Origin: Deltaproteobacteria bacterium
GTDB taxonomy: Bacteria; Desulfobacterota; Deferrimicrobia; Deferrimicrobiales; Deferrimicrobiaceae
Reading direction: 5' to 3'
Length of the DNA stretch: 39,912 nucleotides
Assembly: GCA_003105225.1 (NCBI GenBank)
Contig: PQAK01000064.1
Location: forward strand, 1 to 39,912
Position 1 is the first letter of the stretch; the number at the start of each line of letters is the position of its first letter. Below the pieces are notes generated by a model. The model was not told the DNA's origin. It worked only from the letters and a program-made list of their open reading frames with translations, and did no database searches. Shown piece by piece: positions 1-8,959 of this stretch. Made by a program: the position numbers and the translations under genes.

Positions 1-449
1 TCGCCCGGGCTGCCCACCCTGCCCGCATCGGACGCGACGTTCACGATCGCCCCTCCCTCGTTTCCCGCCGCCATGGCTTCCAGGGCGACGCGCGTCCCGT
101 GCACCACCCCCATCAGGTTGACTTCCACCACCTTCGCCCAATCCTGCGGGGCGGTCGACAGGAACGGGGTGATCCGGTCCCACCCGGCGTTGTTGACCCA
201 GATGTCGATCCTGCCCAGTTCGGACAGCACCTTCTTTCCGAGGGCGGCCATCTCGGAGAACCGCCCGACGTCCGACTGCACGAAGAGGAGGCGCGCCCCC
301 GCCTTCTGCCCCAGCAGCCGGAGATGGTCGGCCCCGTCGTCGCGCACGTCCGCGACCGCCACGTGCGCCCCTTCCCTCAGGAACCGCATGGCCGTTGCGA
401 ATCCGATGCCGCGGGCCCCTCCGGTGACGACCGCCACTTTCCCTTTCAT
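1..449 (-). CDS. SDR-family NAD(P)-dependent oxidoreductase (3' end outside window)
   Basis: The first 149 residues of a short-chain dehydrogenase/reductase are visible; the C-terminal half, including the catalytic Tyr-x3-Lys, lies beyond the left edge. The Rossmann cofactor motif TGGARGIG is at residues 9-16, the NNAG motif at 86-89, and the end of the visible part (VNVAS) leads to the expected catalytic Ser. The ATG at 449 is preceded by GGAGG six bases upstream. The family reduces or oxidises hydroxyl/keto groups with NAD(P)H in the cytoplasm. The local sequence NNAGWD resembles 2-hydroxycyclohexanecarboxyl-CoA dehydrogenase-like members, but FabG-type 3-oxoacyl-ACP reductase is equally possible, so substrate is not assigned. 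It is divergent from bamD across a 111-bp gap. Confidence 0.88.
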   Translation of the reverse strand, partial: MKGKVAVVTGGARGIGFATAMRFLREGAHVAVADVRDDGADHLRLLGQKAGARLLFVQSDVGRFSEMAALGKKVLSELGRIDIWVNNAGWDRITPFLSTAPQDWAKVVEVNLMGVVHGTRVALEAMAAGNEGGAIVNVASDAGRVGSPG

Positions 450-523
450 CCTGCCTCCATGGGGAAGATTGACGCGCCGGTCAAGCAACCCCTTGGGAAG
501 CGCGCCATTTCCAAAGGGTAACA

Positions 524-547
524 TTGACAATTGCCGCTGGCTATACT
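524..547 (+). promoter_or_regulatory. Tentative promoter for bamD
   Basis: A perfect -35 hexamer TTGACA (524-529) and a good -10 hexamer TATACT (542-547) lie in the divergent gap before bamD, but the 12-bp spacer is too short for normal sigma-70 use, so only the -10 may be functional. Initiation about 7 bases after TATACT would start the transcript almost at the bamD ATG (561), which has no Shine-Dalgarno sequence. A nearly leaderless mRNA is therefore possible. Confidence 0.25.
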
Positions 548-560
548 ACCGTTTCCCTCC

Positions 561-1289
561 ATGCTTCGGCTTCGCTATCTTCCCGCCGTCGTCGTCCTGC
601 TGCTGGTTTCCCTCCTTCCCGCATGCACCGAAAAGCTGGCCAAGCAGCAAGGTCTTTCCGCGACCGACCTGTTCGCCAAGGGCCAGCAGAAGGCCGCGGC
701 GAAAAAGTACAAGGAGGCGGTGGAGGCCTACCAGGTGCTCCTGGAACGGTTCCCCAACTCCCCCCTGGCCTCCCGGGCCCAGCTCGGCCTTGCCGAAGCG
801 CGGATGAACAACAAGGACGACGTGGAGGCCGAGGTCGCGTTCGACGACTTTCTCCGCCTGTATCCGGCGGACGACAACGTCACCTATGCCTGCTACCGCA
901 AGGGAGAACTGCTGGCGCGGCAGGCGCTCGACCCGGGCCGGGACCAATCCAAGACCCTCGAGGCGATCAAGTCGTTCACGAAGGCCCGGGAAAAGGATCC
1001 GAACGGGCCGTATGCGGCAAAGGCCTCCGCCCGGATCGCGGAGCTGCGGAACCGGCTGGCGGAGCATGAAAAACGGGTGGTCGCGCACTATTTCGGCAGG
1101 AAGCATTTCGCCAGCGCGGAAGCGCGCGCACGGCGGGCCCTGTCGGAGTACCCGGAATCCACCGCCGTGCCTTCCCTCCTGTCCCTGCTCGCGGAGTCCC
1201 TGGAGAAACAGGGGAAGAAGGGGGAGGCCGCGGAGGTCCGGAAGGGGCTCGCGGAAAAATTCCCCGCGCGGGGAGGAAAGAAACCCTGA
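561..1289 (+). CDS. bamD: Outer-membrane assembly lipoprotein BamD
   Basis: A 242-residue lipoprotein made of tetratricopeptide repeats. A hydrophobic signal sequence (about residues 5-20) ends in the lipobox LLPAC with lipidated Cys22. The rest is helical TPR sequence (for example the stretch around KYKEAVEAYQ), and the LAEHE...YF...A...RA..AL..YP pattern in the C-terminal half is characteristic of BamD/YfiO. BamD is the essential lipoprotein of the BAM complex that inserts beta-barrel proteins into the outer membrane. I chose ATG 561 rather than an in-frame TTG at 531 because it gives a compact signal peptide. No clear ribosome binding site precedes it. The stop codon TGA (1287-1289) overlaps the apparent CTG start of the next TPR gene. 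Confidence 0.88.
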   Translation: MLRLRYLPAVVVLLLVSLLPACTEKLAKQQGLSATDLFAKGQQKAAAKKYKEAVEAYQVLLERFPNSPLASRAQLGLAEARMNNKDDVEAEVAFDDFLRLYPADDNVTYACYRKGELLARQALDPGRDQSKTLEAIKSFTKAREKDPNGPYAAKASARIAELRNRLAEHEKRVVAHYFGRKHFASAEARARRALSEYPESTAVPSLLSLLAESLEKQGKKGEAAEVRKGLAEKFPARGGKKP

Positions 1290-2002
1290 GCCGGGACCTG
1301 TCCACGCTCGTCACCATCGGGAAGCGGGCCTTCGAGGAGAAGGACTTCTTCCGGGCGGAGAGGATCCTGCGCGAGGCGATCGGGGGCGGCGCCAGCTACT
1401 CCGACCTCCATTACATTCTCGGCCTCATCTATCACCAATGGGGGAAGCTGCACCAGGCCGTCGATTATTTCGAGAAGGCGGTGGAGCTGAACCCCTCCTA
1501 CACCGAGGCGCTCCTCTCGCTTTCGATCACCCTGAACGACATGGGCCGGTACGAGGAGGCGAAGACCGTCTACCGGCGCGCGAGCGAGACCGTCGAGGTC
1601 GCGGGAGCCTCCACGCCGGGCGGCATCTTCCGGGGGAGGATCGCCAACCTGCATGCCGAGCTCGGGGAGCTCTATCTCGCCCTCGGCCGGAACGAGGATG
1701 CGATCCTGGAATACCGGAAGGCCCTCGCCGCGGCCCCCGAATACCCCGACCTGCGCGTCCGGATGGTCGTCGCGCTGCGGGAAGCGGGCAGGATGGCGGA
1801 AGGGCTCGAGGAAACGGAGAAGGTCCTTGCGGGGCACCCCGGCAATATCCCCGCGAGGATCCAGCAGGGAATCCTTTGTTACCTGTCGGGGGACAAGGCG
1901 TCCGCGCGCCGCGCCTGGGAGGATGCGCTCTTCCGGGATCCGACAAACAAGCTCGTGCAGCTTTACCTGAACATGCTCGACAGGGAATCGACCGGGAAGT
2001 AG
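1286..2002 (+). CDS. Tetratricopeptide-repeat protein with apparent CTG start
   Basis: A 238-residue cytoplasmic-looking protein consisting almost entirely of TPR units (for example YILGLIYHQWGKLHQAVDYF, then AELGELYLALGRNEDAILEY). No signal peptide or membrane segment is seen. There is no in-frame ATG, GTG or TTG between the upstream in-frame stop near 1069 and a GTG at 1481, yet TPR sequence begins right after 1286. The best start is CTG 1286-1288, which overlaps the bamD TGA as CTGA and has GGAGG (1272-1276) nine bases upstream. Starting at GTG 1481 would remove about 65 residues of good TPR sequence. Role unknown; the coupling to bamD suggests an envelope-assembly or scaffold job, which is inference. 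A frameshift joining it to bamD is the alternative explanation. Confidence 0.8.
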   Translation: MSRDLSTLVTIGKRAFEEKDFFRAERILREAIGGGASYSDLHYILGLIYHQWGKLHQAVDYFEKAVELNPSYTEALLSLSITLNDMGRYEEAKTVYRRASETVEVAGASTPGGIFRGRIANLHAELGELYLALGRNEDAILEYRKALAAAPEYPDLRVRMVVALREAGRMAEGLEETEKVLAGHPGNIPARIQQGILCYLSGDKASARRAWEDALFRDPTNKLVQLYLNMLDRESTGK

Positions 2003-2003
2003 T

Positions 2004-2019
2004 CCCGCACCGAAGCGGG
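2004..2019. terminator. Possible bidirectional terminator between TPR gene and alaS
   Basis: CCCGC (2004-2008) and GCGGG (2015-2019) form a short hairpin exactly in the 19-bp gap between two convergent genes. Neither side has a convincing U-tract, so it may be a weak or bidirectional terminator. Confidence 0.35.
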
Positions 2020-2021
2020 GG

Positions 2022-4658
2022 CTATTTCACCCAGGTGGAGGCCGACCGGAGCGCCTCGGGCAGCCCCCCGACGTTCCCGCCGCCCGCCTGGGCCATGTCG
2101 CGACGCCCGCCGCCCCCGCCGCCGACGAAAGCCGCGGCTTTCTTTACGATATCGTTCGCCGAATAGGACGCGAGGAGATCCTCCGTCACTCCCGCCACGA
2201 GGTGGCACCGCTCGCCCTGAACGCTTCCCAGCAGCAGGATCCCGCTTTTCATCTTTCCCTTGACCTTGTCGGCAAGCTCCCGGAGGGCGGCGGGGTCCAT
2301 CGGTTCGACTTCGCAGGCCGCGACGGTCACCGCCCCCGCCTTCACGGCTTTCCCCAGGATCTCCCCGGCCAGGTCCCGCGATGCCCGGCGCCTCGCGTCC
2401 TGAAGCTCCTTCTCGAGCCCCTTGATCTGGGCGAACAGCTTTCGTACCCGCTCGGCGGCATCGGCCGGGGGGACCTTGAGGTCGCGCGATATCTCGTGGA
2501 GAAGATCGGCCTCGCCCCTCAGGTGGCGGAGCGCCGCGGGGCCCGTCAACGCCTCGATGCGCCGCACCCCCGCCGCGAGGGCCCCCTCCGACACGATGCG
2601 GAAAGGCCCGATCTCGATCGTGTTGCGGACGTGCGTCCCCCCGCACAGCTCGCGGCTCACGCCGGGAACGGTCACCATGCGGACGACGTCGCCGTACTTC
2701 TCCCCGAAGAACGCCATCGCACCCGCCGCGATCGCGGCGTCGTACGGCAGGTTCTCCCAGGTCACCGGCGCCGACGCCACGATGACCTCGTTGACGCTGT
2801 TTTCCACCTCGCGCAGCGCCTCCGCCGGGACGGCTTCGAAATGGGTGAAGTCGAACCGCAGCTTGTCCGGCCCCACGTACGATCCCGCCTGCCGGACATG
2901 GGTCCCCAGGACCTTCCGGAGCGCCGCCTGGAGAAGATGCGTCGCGGTGTGGTTGGCCTGGGTCCGGCGCCGTACCGCTTCCTCGACCGCAAGGTCGACG
3001 GCCTTCCCCTCGCGGACCTTCCCCCCCGTGACGCTCGCGCGGTGAATGACCATGCCGGGGGCGGGCTTCCGGGTGGAGGCGATCCGAAGCCGGAACCCCT
3101 CCCCGGCGCCGGATCCGACGTCGCCTACCTGTCCGCCCGATTCTCCGTAGAAGGGGGTGACGTCCGTGACGAAGTCGATCTCCTCGCCCGCCGATGCCTC
3201 CGTCACCCGCTCCCCGTTCCGGAAGAGGGCCACGATCCTTCCCGCCGCCGCAAGGCGATCGTACCCGACGAATTCCACCGTGATCCCGGCGCCGGAAAGG
3301 AACGATGCCGCCGCGTCCGAGGCGGCGGCCTCCCCCCCCTTCCAGGACACCCGGGACTGCGCCCGCTGTTTTTCCATCTCCTTCTCGAACCCTTCCTGAT
3401 CGAGCGCAACGCCCCGCTCGCGGCACAGGTCGGCCGTCAGGTCCACGGGGAAGCCGTAGGTGTCGTACAGCTTGAACGCCACATCGCCCGCGAAGACGCT
3501 GCTTCCCCCTTTCCCGATCCGCGCGAACTCGTCTTCGACCATCCGCAGCCCCGCGTCGAGCGTTTCGAGGAACCGCTTCTCCTCGTGCAGGGCCACGGTG
3601 TCGATGAAGGCGGCGCTCTTGCCCAGTTCCGGGTAGGCGGCCGAGAACTCCTTCACCACGGCGGCGGCCACACGGTGGAGGAACGGCCCTTCGAAGCCGA
3701 TCTTCTTCCCGTGCCGGAGCGCGCGCCGGAGGATGCGGCGCAACACGTATCCCCGCCCTTCGTTGGAAGGGAGCACGCCGTCCGCGATGAGAAACGCCGT
3801 GGCGCGCGCATGGTCCGCAATCACCCGCATCGCCGCATCGGCGGCCTTCGACGTTCCCGGCGCCACCCCGCTCTCCCGCGCGATCTCCCGCAGGATCGGC
3901 TGGAAGAGGTCGGTATCGTAGTTGCTGGCGACTCCCTGGACGACCGCCGCCAGCCGCTCCAGGCCCATCCCCGTATCGATGCTCGGCCTGGGCAGCGGGG
4001 ACTTCTTCCCGCTCTCGTCCTGGTTGAACTGCATGAAGACGAGGTTCCAGATCTCCAGGAACCGGTCGCAGTCGCAGCCCACGGAGCACGCGGGCCGGCC
4101 GCACCCGATCCCTTCCCCCTGGTCGTAGAGGATCTCGGAGCAGGGCCCGCACGGCCCCGTCGGCCCCATCGACCAGAAGTTGTCCTTCTCGTCGAACCGC
4201 ACGATCCGGGAGGCGGGGAGCCCCATCGTCTTGTGCCAGATGTCGTACGCCTCGTCGTCCTCCCGGAAGACGGAGACGGTCATCCGCTTCCCGTCGAGGC
4301 CGACCTCCCGGGTGAGGAAGTCCCACCCGAAGAAGATCGCGTCCTTCTTGAAGTAGTCCCCGAAGGAGAAGTTCCCCAGCATCTCGAAGAGCGTGTGGTG
4401 CCGCGCCGTGTACCCGACGTTCTCCAGGTCGTTGTGCTTGCCGCTGACCCGCAGGCACCGCTGGGCCGTGGCCGCGCGCTTCCAGTCGGACGGACCCAGC
4501 CCCAGGAAATACTCCTTGAACTGCACCATCCCGGCGTTCGTGAACAGCAGGGTCGGGTCGTTCGCCGGCACCAGGGAGGACCCGGGAAGAACCCTGTGGC
4601 CGTTCTTCTCGAAATAGGAAAGGAATACGGCTCGAAGCGATGCCCCGGTCGTCGTCAA
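2022..4658 (-). CDS. alaS: Alanyl-tRNA synthetase
   Basis: A full-length 878-residue AlaRS, which charges tRNA-Ala with alanine and hydrolyses mischarged Ser/Gly-tRNA-Ala. The N-terminal class II catalytic core is recognisable (FTNAGMVQFKEYFLG, about 39-53). The editing domain carries its zinc/catalytic residues in HTATH (about 570-574) and CGGTH (about 671-675). The C-terminal DHHA1/C-Ala region ends with the glycine-rich GGGGGGRRDMAQAGG. The start is TTG 4658, four bases after the recX stop, with GGAGAGGG upstream; no ATG fits the family's usual N-terminus. It is the last gene of the minus-strand recA operon, and the recA-recX-alaS order is widely conserved. Confidence 0.97.
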   Translation of the reverse strand: MTTTGASLRAVFLSYFEKNGHRVLPGSSLVPANDPTLLFTNAGMVQFKEYFLGLGPSDWKRAATAQRCLRVSGKHNDLENVGYTARHHTLFEMLGNFSFGDYFKKDAIFFGWDFLTREVGLDGKRMTVSVFREDDEAYDIWHKTMGLPASRIVRFDEKDNFWSMGPTGPCGPCSEILYDQGEGIGCGRPACSVGCDCDRFLEIWNLVFMQFNQDESGKKSPLPRPSIDTGMGLERLAAVVQGVASNYDTDLFQPILREIARESGVAPGTSKAADAAMRVIADHARATAFLIADGVLPSNEGRGYVLRRILRRALRHGKKIGFEGPFLHRVAAAVVKEFSAAYPELGKSAAFIDTVALHEEKRFLETLDAGLRMVEDEFARIGKGGSSVFAGDVAFKLYDTYGFPVDLTADLCRERGVALDQEGFEKEMEKQRAQSRVSWKGGEAAASDAAASFLSGAGITVEFVGYDRLAAAGRIVALFRNGERVTEASAGEEIDFVTDVTPFYGESGGQVGDVGSGAGEGFRLRIASTRKPAPGMVIHRASVTGGKVREGKAVDLAVEEAVRRRTQANHTATHLLQAALRKVLGTHVRQAGSYVGPDKLRFDFTHFEAVPAEALREVENSVNEVIVASAPVTWENLPYDAAIAAGAMAFFGEKYGDVVRMVTVPGVSRELCGGTHVRNTIEIGPFRIVSEGALAAGVRRIEALTGPAALRHLRGEADLLHEISRDLKVPPADAAERVRKLFAQIKGLEKELQDARRRASRDLAGEILGKAVKAGAVTVAACEVEPMDPAALRELADKVKGKMKSGILLLGSVQGERCHLVAGVTEDLLASYSANDIVKKAAAFVGGGGGGRRDMAQAGGGNVGGLPEALRSASTWVK

Positions 4659-4662
4659 TGGT

Positions 4663-5121
4663 TTATCCCTCTCCTTCTAGGATGTCGGACGAATGGCCCC
4701 CGATGGCCTTCCGGCACGTTCCCGGGGGGAACCCGCGACCCGCGAGAAACCGGTAGGCCCTGGCGGCGCCTTCGCGGCCGGGCGGCAGCCCGCCGCGGAA
4801 CTTCCGGCGAAGGGCGGCCGATGCCGCTGCGAGCTCCTCTTCCTCGGAGGAGGACTCCCGCAGGATGCGTTCGACCAGGTCCGGGGCGATCCCGCGCGCA
4901 CGCAGGGCCCATGCGATCTTTGCGGACCCGTAGCCGCGCGTCTCCCGGTAGGACCGGACCAGCCTCGCGCACAGCTTCGGGTCGTCCACCAGTCCGAGAT
5001 CCCGCAGCCGGCGGATCGCCGCCGAGCACTCGGCCGGGGGGAATCCCTTCTTCCCGAGCCTTTCGCGGATTTCCCCTTCGCTCAGGTCCCGCCGGGAAAG
5101 CATCCGCAGCGCAGCCCCCAT
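4663..5121 (-). CDS. recX: Regulatory protein RecX
   Basis: A 152-residue small, charged helical protein with the RecX three-helix repeats: an N-terminal ML-RRDLSEGEIRERLGKKG, then I..L...GL.DD...A...V.....RGYGSAKI, then a weaker third repeat near the C-terminus. RecX binds RecA filaments and limits recombination. The ATG at 5121 is preceded by GGAGGGGCG and gives the usual family length; a longer reading into the pilT gap adds low-complexity Arg-rich sequence and is not supported. It lies between pilT and alaS, downstream of recA in the same operon. Confidence 0.88.
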   Translation of the reverse strand: MGAALRMLSRRDLSEGEIRERLGKKGFPPAECSAAIRRLRDLGLVDDPKLCARLVRSYRETRGYGSAKIAWALRARGIAPDLVERILRESSSEEEELAAASAALRRKFRGGLPPGREGAARAYRFLAGRGFPPGTCRKAIGGHSSDILEGEG

Positions 5122-5152
5122 CGCCCCTCCGGGGGGGGGAGTCCCCCCGGCG

Positions 5153-6283
5153 CTACTCCTTCGCCGGCGACTGGCCGCTCTTGTCAAAATCGTCCCAGGT
5201 AAGGTCCGTGCCCGAGGAAATTCCGCGGACGCGCAGCGCAAGGTCGTCGGGATTCGATGCCTGCCGGAGCGCCTCGTCCAGGGTGATCAGCCCTTCCTTG
5301 TAGAGGAGCATGAGGGACTGGTCGAAGGTCTGCATCCCGTAGCTCACGAATCCCTGCGCGATCGCCTCGCGGATCTTCCGGGTCTTGTCCTTGTCCTCGA
5401 TGTACTCCTTGATCCGGGCGGTGTTGATCATGACCTCGATCGCGGGAACACGGCCTTTCCCGTCGCTCCTCGGAACCAGCCGCTGGGAAATCACGGCCTT
5501 CAGCAGCGAGGCCAGCTGGATCCGGATCTGCTTCTGCTGGAACGGCGGAAACGCGCCGACGACGCGGGTGATCGTCTCCGCGGCGTCGAGGGTGTGCAGC
5601 GTCGACAGGACGAGGTGCCCGGTCTCGGCGGCCATGATCGCCGTCTCGATCGTCTCCAGGTCGCGCATCTCGCCCACCAGGATCACGTCGGGGTCCTGCC
5701 GCAGGGCGCTCCGGAGCGCGTCGGAGAACGAGGCGGTGTCCACGCCGAGCTCCCGCTGGTTGATGATGCTCTTCCGGTCGCGCAGGAGGAACTCGATCGG
5801 GTCCTCGATCGTGATGATATGGCAGCTGCGGTGGATGTTGATGTATTCGATGATGGAGGCCAGGGTCGTCGACTTGCCGCAGCCCGTGGTCCCCGTGCAC
5901 AGGACCAGCCCGCGCTGCTCCAGCGCGATCTTCTCGAGCACTTTCGGAAGGTGGAGCTCCTCGAAGGACTGCACGCCCACGGGAACGACGCGCAGCACCA
6001 TCCCGATCGTGCCGCGCTGGATGAAGACGTTGACGCGGAACCTTCCGAGCCCGGAGACGCCGTACGCGCAATCGAGCTCCTGGGTGGCTTCGAATTTCCT
6101 GCGCTGCTCCTCCGTCAGGATGCTCGCGCTCATCTGCGCCAGCTCTTCCTGCTTGAGCGGCTCCGGCATCTTGAGGGGGACGAGCTTGCCGTTGATCCGG
6201 AAGACGGGCAACAGCCCCGCCTTGAGATGCACGTCGGATGCGCCGTGGCGGATGGCCGCCTTGAGGATGTCGTTCAGCTCCAA
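5153..6283 (-). CDS. pilT: Type IV pilus retraction ATPase PilT/PilU family
   Basis: A 376-residue secretion-type hexameric ATPase that depolymerises type IV pili, driving twitching and DNA uptake. The N-terminal PAS-like domain begins LNDILKAAIRHGASDVHLKAG. Walker A is GTTGCGKST (131-139). The Asp box (ITIEDPIEF), Walker B (DPDVILVGEMRD) and His box (HLVLSTLHT) follow. The C-terminal segment has a PilT-like FDQSLMLLYKEGLIT. The start is TTG 6283, nine bases after AAGGAG, immediately behind the recA stop. Its position between recA and recX is unusual, since those two are normally adjacent. PilU versus PilT cannot be settled from this alone. Confidence 0.93.
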   Translation of the reverse strand: MELNDILKAAIRHGASDVHLKAGLLPVFRINGKLVPLKMPEPLKQEELAQMSASILTEEQRRKFEATQELDCAYGVSGLGRFRVNVFIQRGTIGMVLRVVPVGVQSFEELHLPKVLEKIALEQRGLVLCTGTTGCGKSTTLASIIEYINIHRSCHIITIEDPIEFLLRDRKSIINQRELGVDTASFSDALRSALRQDPDVILVGEMRDLETIETAIMAAETGHLVLSTLHTLDAAETITRVVGAFPPFQQKQIRIQLASLLKAVISQRLVPRSDGKGRVPAIEVMINTARIKEYIEDKDKTRKIREAIAQGFVSYGMQTFDQSLMLLYKEGLITLDEALRQASNPDDLALRVRGISSGTDLTWDDFDKSGQSPAKE

Positions 6284-6284
6284 A

Positions 6285-7312
<1,028 letters not shown>

Positions 7313-7316
<4 letters not shown>

Positions 7317-7909
7317 TTCCCCTTCTCCTCTCTCTCCGTTCTCTCCGGCTCCCGCGGGAGAGGGATGTCGCGCAGAACGGCGTACGCCGCTCCCCGCGGA
7401 GACAGCCGGCTTTCGTACAGCTGGAACGAGCTTACCCCGACCGTCCCGAACCGTTGCCCGGACAAGACCCTGGAATATTCCTCTCCCCACGCCGGTGGGA
7501 TCCTGCCTCTTGCTCGGCCGACCGTGATGTGCGGGTGGAACGGACGCTCCTCCCGGGGGAAGCCTGCGCCGGAAAGCGCGTTCTCCATATTCTCTTGCAA
7601 CTCGCCGACCAATTCAAGCGGTTCCCGGATTCCGATCCACAACACGCGGGGGGAGCGCAGGGAAGGGAATCCTCCCGCACCCTCCACGAGGAGATCGAAG
7701 GGGGGGATCCCCTGCCCGGCATCCTGGAGCCGGGAGGCGATCTCCTCCACCCGTTCCTGGGGGATCTCACCGAGAAACTTGAGCGTCACATGCAGGTTCG
7801 GCTCGGGCGTCCATGCAACGGGGAGGCGTCGCGACCGGAATGGGGACACCGCATCCGTGATCGCCCGCCGGCATTCCGGGGGCAGGCCGATCCCGATGAA
7901 CGCTCTCAT
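7313..7909 (-). CDS. thpR: RNA 2',3'-cyclic phosphodiesterase (2H/LigT family)
   Basis: A 198-residue 2H phosphoesterase. The two catalytic H-x-T motifs are present: HVTLKFLG starting at His40 and HPHITVGR with His127. The N-terminus RAFIGIGLP is the usual first strand. The family opens 2',3'-cyclic phosphates on RNA ends and was first described as a 2'-5' RNA ligase. ATG 7909 directly follows an AAGGA and overlaps the pncC stop by 4 nt. It sits between pncC and recA in the operon, a frequently conserved arrangement. Confidence 0.92.
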
Positions 7910-8412
7910 TCCTTCATCCCCCGGCCGGCGGGCATGCATCGGAGAAGCTCCTCCAGGGCCCAGGCTACCGCCTGGTTGCGGACGGCTTCACGGTCTCCGG
8001 CAAATCGCCTCCTGGCCGAAAACCGGACTCCCTCCGCCGTGATTCCCAGGCATACCGTGCCCACCGGCTTCTCCGGCGTGCCTCCCCCCGGCCCGGCGAC
8101 GCCGGTGACGCCGACCCCGATGTCCGACCCGAATCGGCGCTTCACGCCCTCCGCCATCGAAATCGCCACCGGCTCGCTTACCGCCCCTTCGGAAAGGATC
8201 CGGTCCTCCGGAACGTCGATTGCCCTCGTCTTGACCGCGTTGTGGTATGCCACCACTCCCCCGAGGAAGTACCGCGAACTCCCCGGAATCTCCGTTATCG
8301 CCGCGCACAGCCCCCCCCCGGTGCACGATTCGGCGACCGCCAGAAGGCGGTCCCCGCCGGAGAGGGATGCTCCCAGTCGCTCCGCCAGTTCCCGGATCAG
8401 CCGGCCAGCCAT
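7906..8412 (-). CDS. pncC: CinA C-terminal domain / nicotinamide-nucleotide amidohydrolase
   Basis: A 168-residue stand-alone CinA-C domain, which deamidates NMN to nicotinic acid mononucleotide in the pyridine-nucleotide salvage cycle. The signature AESCTGGGLCAAIT places the likely catalytic Ser at residue 29. GAVSEPVA, the ATGVAGP-type segment (here VTGVAGPGGGTPEKPVGTV) and the final helix are all present. The N-terminal CinA MoCF domain is absent, so this is the short PncC form. ATG 8412 overlaps the end of pgpA by 16 nt; the ribosome binding site (GGGGG) is weak and translation is probably coupled. Confidence 0.92.
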   Translation of the reverse strand: MAGRLIRELAERLGASLSGGDRLLAVAESCTGGGLCAAITEIPGSSRYFLGGVVAYHNAVKTRAIDVPEDRILSEGAVSEPVAISMAEGVKRRFGSDIGVGVTGVAGPGGGTPEKPVGTVCLGITAEGVRFSARRRFAGDREAVRNQAVAWALEELLRCMPAGRGMKE

Positions 8413-8873
8413 TGGATCCCCCGGTAGGCCAGGTTGGCATACACCCCTGCCGCAAGGTCGTCCGCGACGACATAGATCGGCCCTTCCCTCGCGTCCGCCC
8501 AGGCCACAGGCCCGAATTTCAGGATATCGAAGAACCGGAACAGGAGGAACAGCAGCAGCGCGGGCTTCCACCCCCACGGGATCCCGGTGGCGGCCAGCAG
8601 CATCCCCGCGATCTCGTCGATCACCACCGAAGGGGGATCCTTGATGCCCGTCTCCCGGATTTCCACGCGCGCCGCCGGAATCGACAGCAGGACCACCGCC
8701 GCGAGGATGCCCATATGGGCCATGCCCGATCCGCCTCCCAGGAACCACAGGGGCATCGCCAGCAGCGTCCCGAGGGTGCCGGGGATCCCGGGAACGAAAC
8801 CGATCCCGAATCCCGAGGCGACCGCCCTCCAGAACCAGGTCACCGGAAAACGTTTGACTTGAAAGATAGGCAT
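8397..8873 (-). CDS. pgpA: Phosphatidylglycerophosphatase A
   Basis: A 158-residue membrane phosphatase that converts phosphatidylglycerol phosphate to phosphatidylglycerol. The family pattern is clear: SGFGIGFVPGIPGTLGTLLAMPL at the N-terminus, two to three hydrophobic segments, the acidic VVIDEIAGM motif expected to bind metal, and FRFFDILKFGPV followed by the YVVADDLAAGVYANL tail. ATG 8873 starts with PIFQVKRFPVTW and is preferred over an upstream ATG at 8966, which would add an AT-rich, non-homologous extension. No Shine-Dalgarno is visible. It is the first gene of the recA operon. Confidence 0.92.
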   Translation of the reverse strand: MPIFQVKRFPVTWFWRAVASGFGIGFVPGIPGTLGTLLAMPLWFLGGGSGMAHMGILAAVVLLSIPAARVEIRETGIKDPPSVVIDEIAGMLLAATGIPWGWKPALLLFLLFRFFDILKFGPVAWADAREGPIYVVADDLAAGVYANLAYRGIQWLAG

Positions 8874-8882
8874 ATCTAGATT
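8854..8882 (+). promoter_or_regulatory. Candidate sigma-70 promoter for HEAT/HD-GYP genes
   Basis: TTGACT (8854-8859), a 17-bp spacer, then TAGATT (8877-8882). It reads toward the plus-strand HEAT gene at 8960 and would start transcription near 8889. It overlaps the start region of pgpA on the other strand. Spacing is ideal and both hexamers are fair. Confidence 0.35.
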
Positions 8883-8891
8883 ATCAATTTT

Positions 8892-8909
8892 ACATTTATA
8901 ATAAAATGT
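8892..8909. promoter_or_regulatory. Palindromic operator-like site in divergent control region
   Basis: Perfect 6-bp arms ACATTT (8892-8897) and AAATGT (8904-8909) flank an AT-only centre containing TATAAT on the plus strand. It sits in the AT-rich 86-bp gap between the recA operon (minus) and the HEAT/HD-GYP pair (plus). The size and placement suit a dimeric repressor; which one is unknown. Confidence 0.35.
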
Positions 8910-8959
8910 CCGTAACAAATAAAACGACTTTTGCATTTTGAGGAGGAAGCACAGCGGAA

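Noticed and set aside
886..2166. A 426-codon plus-strand frame across bamD and the TPR gene
   Set aside because: It is Arg/Pro/Gly-rich in the +1 frame, whereas both real frames give clear TPR sequence.
2202..5303. A 1033-codon open frame on the plus strand opposite alaS and recX
   Set aside because: It is antisense to well-conserved genes, is rich in Arg, Pro and Gly as GC-rich shadow frames are, and shows no domain.
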